The translations under genes and the position numbers were made by a program. From Methylococcus sp. EFPC2 (GTDB taxonomy: Bacteria > Pseudomonadota > Gammaproteobacteria > Methylococcales > Methylococcaceae): a stretch of DNA of 64,000 nt. The notes below the pieces were generated by a model, which did not search any database, had not been told where the DNA came from, and saw only the letters and a program-made list of their open reading frames with translations. Positions 9,079-19,908 of the stretch are shown piece after piece. The stretch is from the NCBI RefSeq assembly GCF_016925495.1, contig NZ_CP070491.1:2542001-2606000 (forward strand), written 5' to 3'. Within the stretch, counting starts at the first letter, position 1, and the number at the start of each line of letters is the position of its first letter.

Positions 9079-10080
9079 ATGACTCCGCGCATCTCCCGAC
9101 TGATCCTGGCGATCGGCCTGTGGTTCGCCCTGCCCTTTTACGCCCAGGCCGGCGTCTACAAATGCACCGACGCCAAAAACCGCGTGTTCTACCAGGACCG
9201 TCCCTGCCAGGAGCTGAACACCGAACGCCTGCCCAGCCACTTGGCGCAGCAACTGGGTGGCCAGGATAACCAGCGCCCTTTTCTGTGGAAAACCTCGTCC
9301 GAGAAGGGCACGGCCTACCTGTTCGGGTCCCTGCATTTTGGCACGCAGGACATGTACCCACTGCCGGAGTCCGTGGCGAAAGCTTTCGCCGCCTCCGACG
9401 TGCTAGTCGTGGAAGCCGACCCCAAGAACCAGGAAAACGGGGGAGCCGCCGGTAAAATCGCCCAGGCGGGACTCTATGGCGAAGGCGCCGATCTGGAAGA
9501 TCACGTCAAACCGGCAACCTGGCAGAAGCTGTCGAGCATCGCGAAAAATCTGGGCCTGCCCGAAGAGACCCTGCACCGACAAAAGCCCTGGCTGGCCATC
9601 CTGACCCTGACCGGCCTGATGTACAAGCAGGCCGGCCTCAGCCCGGAGTTGGGCATAGACCAGAACTTCATCAAAGAGGCAGGAACCCGCAAGCCCATAC
9701 TGGAACTGGAATCCGTGGATCAGCAGGTCAAGCTTTTCGATGCGTTGGCCGCCCAGGAGCAGGAACAGATGCTGATACAGTCCCTGGCGGAATTCGAGCG
9801 CGGCCCGGACTTGGTCAAAAGCATGCTGGACGCCTGGAGAAAAGGCGATGTCGAAGCCATGGACATCATCGTACGCCAGAGCTTCAGTAACGATGCCGTG
9901 TCCGAAAAGCTGTACAAGCTGATGTTCAGCGACCGCAACGCCGCCATGGCCAACAAGCTGGAAGAACTTATGGCGGACGGTCGCACCTACTTCATAGTGG
10001 TAGGCGCCGGCCATCTGGGCGGTGATCAGGGCATCCTCAAGCTGCTGGAAAACAAGGGCTATAAAGTGACACAGCCGTAG
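9079..10080 (+). CDS. DUF4124-TraB/GumN family exported protein
   Basis: A 333-residue protein with a signal peptide (residues 1-24, ending YAQA). A short DUF4124 module follows (VYKCTDAKNRVFYQDRPC, residues about 26-43, with a probable disulfide). Then comes a TraB/GumN domain (about 65-333) marked by YLFGSLHFGT near its start and VVGAGHLGGDQG near its end. The paired GxxH motifs are the metal-binding signature of the TIKI/TraB metalloprotease-like superfamily. Bacterial members are periplasmic or lipid-linked, with unproven activity. The DUF4124-TraB fusion is unusual. It lies 51 bases after the HATPase gene, with no obvious functional link. Confidence 0.85.
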   Translation: MTPRISRLILAIGLWFALPFYAQAGVYKCTDAKNRVFYQDRPCQELNTERLPSHLAQQLGGQDNQRPFLWKTSSEKGTAYLFGSLHFGTQDMYPLPESVAKAFAASDVLVVEADPKNQENGGAAGKIAQAGLYGEGADLEDHVKPATWQKLSSIAKNLGLPEETLHRQKPWLAILTLTGLMYKQAGLSPELGIDQNFIKEAGTRKPILELESVDQQVKLFDALAAQEQEQMLIQSLAEFERGPDLVKSMLDAWRKGDVEAMDIIVRQSFSNDAVSEKLYKLMFSDRNAAMANKLEELMADGRTYFIVVGAGHLGGDQGILKLLENKGYKVTQP

Positions 10081-10094
10081 GAGACCGTGCCCCC

Positions 10095-11108
10095 TTAGCC
10101 GCCTGTGGCGCTCATGTGGCGGAAAATGACGGGCTGCCCCTGGAGATCGAAATAATGGCGCTCCGGCTTGATGGCCATCGCGTCGACGATGGCCGCCTTG
10201 AGCCGAGCCGCATCGCCCGGATGAGCGCGCAACACCCGTTTCAGATCCACCGAATGCTCATTGCCGAGGCATAACAGCAAACGCCCTTCCGCGGTCAGGC
10301 GCACCCGGTTACAACTGCCGCAAAAATTATGGCTGTGCGGCGAGATAAACCCCACCCGCATAGAACTGCCGGCTACCTCGAAATAACGTGCGGGCCCGCC
10401 GCTCGTTGCCGCACAGGGGACCAAATGATAGACGCGTTCGAGATCGCGCCGGATGTCGTCGCTGGAGTAATACTGTTCGGCGCGGTCGTGACCGTCCACC
10501 ACGCCCAGCGGCATTTCCTCGATGAAGCTGATATCCAGACCCTTGGCCTTGGCGAAGGCGACCAGGTCGGTCACTTCATCGTGGTTGCGATGCTTGAGTA
10601 TCACGGCGTTGAGCTTGACCCGCTCGAAGCCCGCCGCCAGTGCGGCATCGATGCCACGCAACACGCGGCCCAAATCGCCGACCCGGGTCAGGGCGCGGAA
10701 CCGGCCCGCGTCCAGGGTATCCAGACTGATGTTGATGCGCCTCACCCCGGCGGCGCGGAGCTCTTCGGCACAGTTTTCCAATTGCGAGCCGTTGGTGGTG
10801 AGCGTCAGCTCCCGGAGCCCATCCAGCCGGCCGATTACGCGCAACAGATCCGGCACACCCCGGCGCACCAGCGGCTCGCCGCCGGTGATGCGTATCTTCC
10901 CGACCCCCAGTTCGACGAAGGCGCGGGCGACGGTTTCAATTTCCTCCAGCGTCAGTATTTGGGCACGAGGGAGAAACTCCATGTTCTCGCTCATGCAATA
11001 GACACAGCGGAAATCGCAGCGATCGGTGACCGAAATGCGCACATAGTCGACCCGCCGCCCATAGCGGTCGATCAACTGGCTGGTCGAATTCGGCAGAGAC
11101 TGGCTCAT
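10095..11108 (-). CDS. moaA: GTP 3',8-cyclase MoaA (molybdopterin biosynthesis)
   Basis: A 337-residue radical SAM enzyme that, with MoaC, converts GTP to cyclic pyranopterin monophosphate. The N-terminal radical SAM cluster motif is C31-x3-C35-x2-C38 in CDFRCVYC. The second 4Fe-4S site that binds GTP is in the C-terminal [19 protein letters not shown]. The protein ends in Gly-Gly (ATGG), as functional MoaA proteins do. The start at 11108 (MSQSLPNST) gives the normal length; a longer start at 11141 adds 11 residues without support. No other moa genes are adjacent. The MOSC protein and molbindin in this window are consistent with a molybdenum cofactor pathway. Confidence 0.97.
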   Translation of the reverse strand: MSQSLPNSTSQLIDRYGRRVDYVRISVTDRCDFRCVYCMSENMEFLPRAQILTLEEIETVARAFVELGVGKIRITGGEPLVRRGVPDLLRVIGRLDGLRELTLTTNGSQLENCAEELRAAGVRRINISLDTLDAGRFRALTRVGDLGRVLRGIDAALAAGFERVKLNAVILKHRNHDEVTDLVAFAKAKGLDISFIEEMPLGVVDGHDRAEQYYSSDDIRRDLERVYHLVPCAATSGGPARYFEVAGSSMRVGFISPHSHNFCGSCNRVRLTAEGRLLLCLGNEHSVDLKRVLRAHPGDAARLKAAIVDAMAIKPERHYFDLQGQPVIFRHMSATGG

Positions 11109-11214
11109 AAGCGAAACGAGTACGGGAGAAGCGGCGCACATTCTGCCACTCCCTATCCCTTAATCAAAGAAAATTACTCGGAAATAGTCCGGCTCCCGAT
11201 TTGACCGTGTCGAG

Positions 11215-12069
11215 TCAGTCTTGTCCCAAAGCCTGGCGAAAAAACTCCGGCGCGACGAAGGCCGCCCGGTGGATATCGGCGTTGTAATAGCGTGTCGCGA
11301 ACGGTTTGGCGCGGGCGTCGGCCTCGCGGAAACGGGTAAGATCGCCCTTGCCGGCCAGGGTGCCGCTCCACCAGCCTGTGGGATAAATGAACTGGGGGAA
11401 GAACAGGGTGCGCGTATTCGTAAAGCCGGCCGCCTTCATCGTATTCCGCATGGAATCGATCAAGGACAGGTGGAACAGCGGCGATTCGCTCTGCTGCGCC
11501 AGGATGCCGTCGGGCCGCAGGCAGCGCAGGCACTGGCGGTAGAAAGCCTCGTTGAACAGACCTTCGGCCGGACCGACCGGATCGGTGCTGTCGACGATGA
11601 TCACGTCCACGCTACCGTCGGGCGCGTCCTTCACCCACTGGATGCCGTCGATGAACAGCAACTGGGCACGCGGATCGCTATTCGACTCGCAAAGCTCCGG
11701 GAAATAATCCTCGGCGAGCCGCGTCACGCGTTCGTCGATCTCGATCTGCACGGCGCTTTCCACTTCCGGATGCCTGAGCACTTCCTTGAGGCTGCCGCAA
11801 TCGCCGCCGCCGATGATCCACACGGTCTTGGGATTCGGGTGGGTATACAGCACCGGATGCGTCATCATCTCGTGGTAGAGAAAATTTTCGCGGCTGCTCA
11901 CCATGGTGCAGCCGTCGATCACCATCAACTTGCCGAAAGCCTCGGTGTCGTAGATTTCCAGATGCTGGAAAGCGCTCTGCTCCTCGTGCAGCTTGGCCTT
12001 GACGGCGATGGACAGCGCCGCGCCGTCTTTGGGATAAACCTCGGTGAACCACTTGTTCGCTTCTAGCAT
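11215..12069 (-). CDS. speE: Spermidine synthase (polyamine aminopropyltransferase)
   Basis: A 284-residue cytoplasmic enzyme that moves the aminopropyl group of decarboxylated SAM to putrescine. The SAM-binding loop is VWIIGGGDCGSLKEVLRH, and the catalytic acidic motif is IIVDSTDPVGPAEGLF, where the first aspartate is the proposed base. The N-terminal MLEANKWFTEVYP is typical. The start at 12069 gives the family length; no good Shine-Dalgarno sequence is visible before it, and a GTG further up would add 14 unrelated residues. It is divergent from speA across 72 bases, so arginine decarboxylase and spermidine synthase probably share control. Confidence 0.95.
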   Translation of the reverse strand: MLEANKWFTEVYPKDGAALSIAVKAKLHEEQSAFQHLEIYDTEAFGKLMVIDGCTMVSSRENFLYHEMMTHPVLYTHPNPKTVWIIGGGDCGSLKEVLRHPEVESAVQIEIDERVTRLAEDYFPELCESNSDPRAQLLFIDGIQWVKDAPDGSVDVIIVDSTDPVGPAEGLFNEAFYRQCLRCLRPDGILAQQSESPLFHLSLIDSMRNTMKAAGFTNTRTLFFPQFIYPTGWWSGTLAGKGDLTRFREADARAKPFATRYYNADIHRAAFVAPEFFRQALGQD

Positions 12070-12087
12070 GAAAAAACACCCGCGTGA

Positions 12088-12116
12088 TTGGAAAGCGCGG
12101 GGATTTTCCACATAAT
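12088..12116 (+). promoter_or_regulatory. Predicted sigma-70 promoter of speA
   Basis: TTGGAA at 12088-12093 and CATAAT at 12111-12116, with a 17-base spacer, match the -35 and -10 consensus at 4/6 and 5/6. The speA ATG is 25 bases beyond the -10 box, leaving a short leader. The site lies in the 72-base divergent gap with speE. Confidence 0.6.
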
Positions 12117-12141
12117 TCGCCCCTTTTGAAAGCGTATTTTT

Positions 12142-14025
<1,884 letters not shown>

Positions 14026-14424
14026 ACAGCCCGCACCCGCCGCTTCTGGCGCGACAACTACCTGCCGCGCCAGGCCTTAACAGGTTATGGCGCTCGCGCC
14101 CCCCCTGTCGATGAAAGCATTCGCGCGATCGATCGGGCTTACGCCGTGGAGAATAGAAAAACCGGGTAGATGGCAATGCCATTCGTGGCGGGCGCCGAAA
14201 AAGATTGTCTTCCTGGATTTTCGGCGTAGTATAGGCATCGGTATAAGATGATCCGCGTCAAGCCAGTCAGCGTAGTTTCTATTTGTCAGCCAAGTACATT
14301 TCTGCTCCAACTGTCCCGCCTTTCAGCAATACCCCCTTATTCTTTCAGTAAGTCCTTTCATCGGGAATATTGGGGAATATTGAAACCTTCCTGCGCATTC
14401 CGCGCTTATTTTCAAAGAGTCAAT
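14026..14424. other. Long leader/intergenic region ahead of the cold-shock gene
   Basis: A 399-base gap. An inverted repeat CTGGCGCG/CGCGCCAG at 14046-14053 and 14066-14073 could form a hairpin after speA, but it has no T-run. A possible promoter for the cold-shock gene is TTGTCT (14205-14210) with TAGTAT (14227-14232) at 16-base spacing. It would give a leader of about 190 bases, in keeping with the long structured leaders of cspA-type mRNAs. No protein-coding frame is convincing. Confidence 0.4.
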
Positions 14425-14634
14425 ATGTCACAACAGCAAACCGGAACCGTCAAATGGTTCAACGAAGCCAAAGGATTTGGGTTTATCCAGCGCGAAAACG
14501 GCAGCGATTTATTCGTGCATTTCCGTTCGATCGTGGGCCAGGGCTTCAAGTCCCTGAGCGAAGGACAGAGCGTCCGATTTGACGAGGTCAACGGCCAGAA
14601 AGGGCCGCAAGCCGAGAACGTCGTCGCCTTGTAA
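14425..14634 (+). CDS. Cold-shock domain protein, CspA family
   Basis: A 69-residue single-stranded nucleic acid binding OB-fold protein. Both RNP motifs are present: KGFGFI (RNP1, residues about 16-21) and DLFVHF (RNP2, residues about 29-34). Family members melt RNA structure and act as transcription antiterminators and translation helpers, often at low temperature. The ATG at 14425 begins [16 protein letters not shown], a typical start. The gene is monocistronic, closed by a strong terminator at 14661-14695. The family often has several paralogues, so I leave the letter unassigned. Confidence 0.96.
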   Translation: MSQQQTGTVKWFNEAKGFGFIQRENGSDLFVHFRSIVGQGFKSLSEGQSVRFDEVNGQKGPQAENVVAL

Positions 14635-14660
14635 TTCCGCCGACGAAGCTCCCAGCTTAT

Positions 14661-14695
14661 AAAAAAGCCGGCCGCTGATAACGGCCGGCTTTTTT
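14661..14695 (+). terminator. Rho-independent terminator after the cold-shock gene
   Basis: A perfect 9-base-pair stem, AGCCGGCCG (14666-14674) with CGGCCGGCT (14682-14690), and a 7-base loop. It is preceded by an A-run and followed by a T-run, so it can act on both strands. It lies 27 bases after the stop codon. Confidence 0.9.
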
Positions 14696-14706
14696 GCGTT
14701 CAGCGT

Positions 14707-14829
14707 TCAGCTCATGCCAAGGTGCTGGTTGCAGAGCTTGCCGGGGGTGGGCTTTTTCAGCTCGGCCTCGTGGCCGGGCTAGGCGACGGGACGCTAGGGG
14801 AAGCCGGCTTTTTCTTCTTCCGGTGTCAT
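14707..14829 (-). pseudogene. Small frame with two in-frame amber codons, possible decayed gene
   Basis: Downstream of the response regulator, on the same strand, an ATG at 14829 with GAGGA at a good distance opens MTPEEEKAGFP. A TAG follows at codon 12, a second TAG at codon 17, and then the same frame continues as HEAELKKPTPGKLCNQHLGM to a TGA at 14707. The composition after the stops looks coding. I do not recognise a family. It may be a decayed small gene or a leader peptide followed by chance sequence. Confidence 0.3.
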
Positions 14830-14851
14830 GCTGGTCCTCGGCAGGAACAGA

Positions 14852-16210
14852 TCAGTCCAGCGTTTTGAACAGACCGGCGTTGATGCCGTGCCGGCTGAGC
14901 AGGCGGTAGAACTCGGTGCGGTTGCGTTTGGCGAGTTTGGCGGCCTGGCTGACGCTGCCTTGGGTCATCTGCAGCAAGCGGACCAGATAATCGCGCTCGA
15001 ACTGGTCGCGGGCTTCCTGCAGGGATAACAGGCCATCCGGCGGCTCGTCGCCCTTGAGCGCGCGCTGCACCAGGGTGACGGGTATGAGCGGGGTCGTGGC
15101 CAGGGCCAGGCAGTGTTCCACGACATTGCGCAACTGGCGGATGTTGCCCGGCCATTCGGCATGTACCAGGAATTCCAGGGCCTCCGGGGAAAATCCCTTG
15201 ACCCGATCGCCGTAAGACTCCGACAAGTCGCGCAAGAAATGCATCGCCAGCAAGGAAATATCTTCCAGGCGTTCGCTCAGCGGCGGCAGCTCGAAGCTGA
15301 CCACGTTGAGCCGGTAGTACAAATCCTCGCGGAACTCGCCTTCCGCCATGGCTTTTTCGAGGTCGACATGGGTGGCCGAGATGATGCGCACATCCACCGG
15401 CTCATCGCGGGTCGCTCCCACCGGCCGGATGCTGCGATCCTGCAGCGCACGCAACAGCTTGACCTGCACCGGCTTGGGCATGTCGCCGATCTCGTCCAGG
15501 AACAAGGTGCCGCCGTCGGCGGCCCCGAACAGACCGATGTGATCGCGGGTGGCGCCGGTGAAAGAGCCTTTTTTGTGGCCGAACAACTCCGATTCGAACA
15601 GATTTTCCGGGATGGCGTTGCAGTTCACCGCCACGAAGGGACCTTCCCGCCGCGGACCGGCCTCGTGTATCGCGCGGGCCAGCAGCTCCTTGCCGGTGCC
15701 GCTCTGCCCGCCGATCAGCACGCTGGCCTTGTTCTGCGCGACGCGCCTGGCCTGACTCAGCAATTCTTCCATCGCCGGGCTTTGGGTGACGATCTTGGCG
15801 CGCCAGGGATCGTCCTCCATGCCGCACACGCTGTTGAGACCGATCCGGGTGGCTTCGTCGACCACCCTGACCAGTTCGTTCTTATCGATAGGCTTGGGCA
15901 GGAAGGCGAAGACTCCACGCCGGGTCGCATCGACCGCATCGGTGATGGTTCCGTGCGCGGTCATGATGAGGATGGGCAGCGTGGGATAACGCTCGTGCAG
16001 GGCATCGAACAAAGCCAGCCCGTCCATGCCATCCATGCGGAGGTCCGTGACCACGACATGGGGGCGAAAGATGGCCACCTTGGTCAAGGCCGCCGAACCG
16101 CTGTCCACCGTTTCGGTTTCGAAGCCGGCCGAGCTGAGGCGTATCGTCAACAGCCTGAGCAGGTCCGGATCGTCGTCGACCAGCAGTATGCGCTTGCGTA
16201 TTTCATTCAT
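14852..16210 (-). CDS. glrR: Sigma-54-dependent response regulator, GlrR/QseF-like
   Basis: A 452-residue transcription activator with three domains. An N-terminal receiver (residues about 7-120) has acidic pocket VDDDPD, phospho-aspartate in [10 protein letters not shown], and lysine in LPKPIDK. An AAA+ domain (about 143-370) has Walker [10 protein letters not shown], Walker [12 protein letters not shown] and sigma-54 contact loop GSFTGAT. A C-terminal Fis-type helix-turn-helix (about 405-445) has [17 protein letters not shown]. The contact loop reads GSFTGA rather than the common GAFTGA. The gene is the last of a three-gene operon with the QseG-like lipoprotein and the histidine kinase, overlapping by 4 bases. 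In enterobacteria GlrR activates glmY small RNA; that target is not visible here. Confidence 0.93.
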   Translation of the reverse strand: MNEIRKRILLVDDDPDLLRLLTIRLSSAGFETETVDSGSAALTKVAIFRPHVVVTDLRMDGMDGLALFDALHERYPTLPILIMTAHGTITDAVDATRRGVFAFLPKPIDKNELVRVVDEATRIGLNSVCGMEDDPWRAKIVTQSPAMEELLSQARRVAQNKASVLIGGQSGTGKELLARAIHEAGPRREGPFVAVNCNAIPENLFESELFGHKKGSFTGATRDHIGLFGAADGGTLFLDEIGDMPKPVQVKLLRALQDRSIRPVGATRDEPVDVRIISATHVDLEKAMAEGEFREDLYYRLNVVSFELPPLSERLEDISLLAMHFLRDLSESYGDRVKGFSPEALEFLVHAEWPGNIRQLRNVVEHCLALATTPLIPVTLVQRALKGDEPPDGLLSLQEARDQFERDYLVRLLQMTQGSVSQAAKLAKRNRTEFYRLLSRHGINAGLFKTLD

Positions 16211-16785
16211 GGCTTGCGCCCGCCTTCGGAACCGCCCAGGTCACGTTCAATGGACTTGAGGGCATCCAATTTGTCTTTGAGGTCTTGAAGTTCACTCTCC
16301 CGCGTCTTGGCCGTCTTGCGGCTCTTCTGCACGGACTGCTGGGTCTGCTGCAATTGTTTCTCCAGACTCCGGACCTGCTCCTCCTTGGCCTGCCATCGGC
16401 TGAGAACCTGCTCCTGAAAAGCCAGCCAGCTGCGCACCGGCGGTTCTGCGAGGCCGTCGCGAAAAGCGGACAAAGCGGCGAGCGTAGCCTGCCGGTCGCC
16501 GCAGCCATCGGCCAGCATCTGGATTTGCAGGATATGCAGTTGCTCCCCGGCACCGGGCTCGGCACCGGCCAGCTCCCGCACGCGCGCGCATTCGGTCACG
16601 CGAATTTCCGGGGTCATGGCCGCCAGCTCCTCGCCGTAGCGCAACAATTCGTCCAATTCGGTGCTTCGATATCGGGCTTCGGGTGGCGGTGGAGGGGGTG
16701 AAGGCGGCGCCCGGTCTTTCCACCAGGAGCAGGCGCTGAGCAATGCAAAGGATAAAACGAGACTGTGTCGTCCGACTGGATTCAT
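16207..16785 (-). CDS. QseG/YfhG-like outer membrane lipoprotein
   Basis: A 192-residue lipoprotein lying between the kinase and regulator genes, exactly where E. coli has qseG (yfhG). The signal peptide ends in LLSAC, the lipobox, at about residues 14-18. A proline-rich linker (APPSPPPPPPE) follows, then a helical domain, and finally a long C-terminal coiled coil (residues about 130-180, rich in Lys, Gln, Glu). In E. coli QseG links outer-membrane state to the QseE sensor. The start at 16785 overlaps the kinase stop by ATGA, so translation is coupled; a longer frame upstream lies inside the kinase gene and is not used. Function is assigned mainly from position. Confidence 0.75.
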   Translation of the reverse strand: MNPVGRHSLVLSFALLSACSWWKDRAPPSPPPPPPEARYRSTELDELLRYGEELAAMTPEIRVTECARVRELAGAEPGAGEQLHILQIQMLADGCGDRQATLAALSAFRDGLAEPPVRSWLAFQEQVLSRWQAKEEQVRSLEKQLQQTQQSVQKSRKTAKTRESELQDLKDKLDALKSIERDLGGSEGGRKP

Positions 16786-18272
16786 GTACGGCTCGGATAT
16801 TTGGGAAGGTGCACGCGGAGTCGAGCGCCTCTGCGTCCGTCGCGAGGTTCGAGCGCCCAAATGACGCCTTGGTGCGCAGCGATACATTCGGCGGCGATGG
16901 CCAATCCGAAGCCGCTGCCTTTGACGCCGAACTCACGCGCGGCGCTGCCTTGATAAAACGGCTCGAATATCTTCGAGCGCTCGTCGGGGGGAATCCCGGG
17001 ACCGTCGTCTTCGATCTCCAACTCGACGGCATCGCCCGCGTCGTTGAGACCGATGTCTATCCCCCCACCGGAAGGCGAGTATTTAACGGCATTCGACAAG
17101 AGGTTATCAACCGCAGTTTTCAGTTGCTCCTCGTCGCCGACCAGGCTGAGCTTATGCAGCCCGGCACGCACCGTCACGTCTTTCGCCCTCAATTGCAGAC
17201 GGTAATCCTCGATGAGCCGTTCGACCACGTTGTGCAGGTCCACCGGCTCGGGCGGGCGCATGTTGATGCGGGCGTTGATGCGACTGTACTGCATCAGTTC
17301 GGCGATCAGGCTTTCCAATCTCTCCGCGTTATGCGTGACGATGCGGACGATTTCGCGTTGTTCCGGGCTGAGCTCCCCCACCACTTCGTCGGCCAGGAGT
17401 TCGACACCCTCGTGCAGATTAGCCAGCGGCGTCTTGATTTCGTGCGAGACGTTGCGCAGGAAGCGTTGCTTGGCCTCTTCCAGCTCCAGCAGCCGGGTGC
17501 GCAGCCACTCCAGTCGCATCCCCAGATACTCCAGATCGCGCGGCCCCCGGATTTTGATGGGCTTGGCGAACTCTCCCACACCCAGCGAGCGGATGGCGTG
17601 GTCCATCTGGCGTATCGACCGCAAGACCACATAGAGGAAGAAGCTAATGACGATCAGACCGACCGGAGCCAATGTCGATGCCTGCCACAACAGGCGCTGC
17701 TGCACCGAGAGCAGACGCGAACTCAATTCTTCGGCTTCCGTATCGACATGGGCGGAATAGCCGAGCGAAAGCTCGGAGGCCTTGGCGCGCAGGCGCTGAA
17801 AGGCGTCGGCGGCCTGCTTCATGGCGGTATCGGTTCTTGCGGCGGGACGCTTGCCGGGTTTTTCGGACGGAGGCGCGTTGATCAATGACTGGAACAGGGA
17901 TTCTTCCTCGCCCGCGAACTCATGCAGCAGCGCGGAAAGACTTTCCGGCGCGGTGAGGGCCTTGAGCGCCCCCACCGTCTCGACGAATTCTTTATGTCCG
18001 GCCTCATAAGCGGCGCGCGCGTTGACGTCCCGCAACACCAGGTATTGTTTGCCCTTGCGCTCGAGGTCGGTCAAATTATCCAGCAATACCCGGCTTTGAC
18101 GACTTTCCACCGCCACGTGGTCGACCGTTGCGCGCGAAAGGGCGGCCAACTCCTCGACCGCGAACACCACCGACACGACAGCCAAGGTGAGCGGCAGCAC
18201 CGCCAGGCCGAAGCCCAGTATCAGCAGATGTCGCAATGAAAACGAACGAATTTTCAGGGGAATGATGCGCAT
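16782..18272 (-). CDS. glrK: Sensor histidine kinase, GlrK/QseE-like
   Basis: A 496-residue inner-membrane kinase. One transmembrane helix is near residues 14-40 and another follows a periplasmic sensor region of about 150 helical residues. HAMP comes next, then the dimerisation/phosphoacceptor domain with RNVSHEIKTPLANLHEG, whose histidine is the phosphorylation site. The ATP domain has N-box LLSNAVKYS, G1 DDGPGIPPDE and G2 GSGFGLAIA. The start at 18272 (MRIIPLKIRS) places the first helix properly; the frame open upstream to 18401 is non-conserved sequence. It heads the kinase-lipoprotein-regulator operon. Confidence 0.93.
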   Translation of the reverse strand: MRIIPLKIRSFSLRHLLILGFGLAVLPLTLAVVSVVFAVEELAALSRATVDHVAVESRQSRVLLDNLTDLERKGKQYLVLRDVNARAAYEAGHKEFVETVGALKALTAPESLSALLHEFAGEEESLFQSLINAPPSEKPGKRPAARTDTAMKQAADAFQRLRAKASELSLGYSAHVDTEAEELSSRLLSVQQRLLWQASTLAPVGLIVISFFLYVVLRSIRQMDHAIRSLGVGEFAKPIKIRGPRDLEYLGMRLEWLRTRLLELEEAKQRFLRNVSHEIKTPLANLHEGVELLADEVVGELSPEQREIVRIVTHNAERLESLIAELMQYSRINARINMRPPEPVDLHNVVERLIEDYRLQLRAKDVTVRAGLHKLSLVGDEEQLKTAVDNLLSNAVKYSPSGGGIDIGLNDAGDAVELEIEDDGPGIPPDERSKIFEPFYQGSAAREFGVKGSGFGLAIAAECIAAHQGVIWALEPRDGRRGARLRVHLPKYPSRT

Positions 18273-18418
18273 GGAAAAGCAGGATCGGGTAGAGTGAGGT
18301 GCCCCGATCGGGTTACAGCCGTGATAAGGTCGGGCGATGCAAAGAATTTTATCGTCGCCACAATACCAGCGGAAACCGTAAAATGACAGGAGGATAGTCA
18401 CTCACCGCATATCGCCGG

Positions 18419-19177
18419 ATGGCCCCGCCTCTCATGCCCCCTCTTTCCCTGCAAACGCTCGCATCGCCCCTCGTGTTCCTGGCGCTGTGGCATACGCTGG
18501 CAACGGCCCTCGATTCCCCCGCCCTGCCCGCGCCGCCAGCCGTATTGGAAGCTTTGGGCGAAGAACTGCGATCCGGCCGGCTGCCTTACCATCTGGGCAT
18601 CACCCTCCTGCGCCTGACGGCGAGTTTTTTGCTGGCGATGAGCCTGGGCACGGGCATCGGCATCCTGCTCGGCCGGCACGCGAAACTCGACCGCTTTTTC
18701 GATAGCTGGCTGGTGGTCTTCCTCAACACGCCGGCTTTGGTGACCATCATACTGTGTTACGTCTGGTTCGGCCTGGAAGAAAGTGCGGCCATCGCAGCCG
18801 TGGTCATCAACAAGATTCCCAACGTCGTCGTCACCGTGCGCGAAGGTGCCCGCGCCCTGGACCGCGACCTGCTGGAAATGGCCCGAGTCTACCGGTTCGG
18901 CCGCATCAAAACCCTACGCCACGTAATCTGGCCGCAACTGTTCCCCTTCCTGATCGGCGCGGCGCGCACCGGCCTGGCCTTGATCTGGAAGATCATCCTG
19001 GTGGTCGAACTGCTGGGCCGCAGCAACGGCATGGGCTACCAGCTCCATCTCTATTTCCAGATGTTCAACGTGGCCGGCATCCTGGCCTATACCGTCGCTT
19101 TCGTCGCCGTCATCCAGTGCATCGAATGGCTAGCGCTCAAACCCCTGGACCGCCGCGCCAGGAGCTGGAGACGATGA
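18419..19177 (+). CDS. ABC transporter permease, NitT/TauT family
   Basis: A 252-residue inner-membrane protein with about six hydrophobic helices and the BPD_transp_1 cytoplasmic EAA-type loop reading LEMARVYRFGRIKTLRHVIWPQ (residues about 151-172). This variant is typical of permeases for nitrate, sulfonates, taurine or thiamine precursors. It overlaps the ATPase gene by 4 bases. No periplasmic binding protein is adjacent, so the substrate cannot be named. The start is uncertain: MPPLSLQ, five codons in, is an alternative, since no clear Shine-Dalgarno sequence is seen before either. Confidence 0.87.
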   Translation: MAPPLMPPLSLQTLASPLVFLALWHTLATALDSPALPAPPAVLEALGEELRSGRLPYHLGITLLRLTASFLLAMSLGTGIGILLGRHAKLDRFFDSWLVVFLNTPALVTIILCYVWFGLEESAAIAAVVINKIPNVVVTVREGARALDRDLLEMARVYRFGRIKTLRHVIWPQLFPFLIGAARTGLALIWKIILVVELLGRSNGMGYQLHLYFQMFNVAGILAYTVAFVAVIQCIEWLALKPLDRRARSWRR

Positions 19178-19908
19178 GCACGCTGCACATAGACATCGAC
19201 CGTAAAGCCTTTGCCGGGCCCCATGGCGAACATCTCGCCATTCAGGATCTGCGTCTGGACATGGCGGCAGGGGAGTTCGTTTGTCTGGTTGGTCCCTCCG
19301 GCTGCGGCAAGACCACTTTATTGAATCTGGTGGCCGGGCTGGATCCTCACTACGAAGGCAGCATCCGGGTGGAACCGGAAGGCCGGCCGCCGCATACGAG
19401 TTTTGTGTTCCAAAACCCCCGCCTGCTGCCCTGGCGGACGGTCAGACAAAACATCGACCTGGCGCTGCCGCCGGGTGCGGACGCCCAGTGGGTCGATCAC
19501 CTGTTGCAGGTCATGGGACTGGAACACGCGCAGTCCCAATACCCCGAACGCCTCTCCCTCGGTATGAGCCGGCGGGTCGCCCTGGTGCGGGCCTTTGCCG
19601 TCAAACCCGATCTGCTGTTGATGGACGAACCCTTCGTCTCCCTGGACCCCCCGACTGCTCGGCGCGTCCGCGCCCTACTGCTGGCGGTATGGGCCGAACG
19701 CCCGCACACCGTGCTGTTCGTCACCCACGACCTGCGCGAAGCCATCGCCCTGGCCGACCGGCTGGTCTTCCTCAGCACGCATCCGATGAGCAGCATCGCC
19801 GAAATCCCCATCGCCACGCCCAGAACGGACCGTGAAACCGACGGCTGGATCGAAGAGTTTCGCCAGCGACTCCTGCAGGAACATCCCGTCATCCGCCATT
19901 TGCTATAG
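19174..19908 (+). CDS. ABC transporter ATP-binding protein, NitT/TauT family
   Basis: A 244-residue ATPase partner of the upstream permease. Walker A is GPSGCGKTT (residues about 41-49), the Q-loop is in FVFQNPRLLPWRTV, Walker B is LLLMDEPFVSLD, and the switch histidine is in FVTHDLREA. The ABC signature is degenerate, LSLGMSRRVALVRAFA instead of LSGGQ, though family members with LSxGM are known and active. The FQxxRLLPW segment is the usual hallmark of TauB/SsuB-like proteins. The start overlaps the permease stop as ATGA. Confidence 0.9.
   Translation: MSTLHIDIDRKAFAGPHGEHLAIQDLRLDMAAGEFVCLVGPSGCGKTTLLNLVAGLDPHYEGSIRVEPEGRPPHTSFVFQNPRLLPWRTVRQNIDLALPPGADAQWVDHLLQVMGLEHAQSQYPERLSLGMSRRVALVRAFAVKPDLLLMDEPFVSLDPPTARRVRALLLAVWAERPHTVLFVTHDLREAIALADRLVFLSTHPMSSIAEIPIATPRTDRETDGWIEEFRQRLLQEHPVIRHLL

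Noticed and set aside
19560-19600. ABC ATPase called inactive for lacking LSGGQ
   Set aside because: LSxGM-type signatures occur in active NitT/TauT-family ATPases, and Walker A, Walker B, Q-loop and switch histidine are intact.
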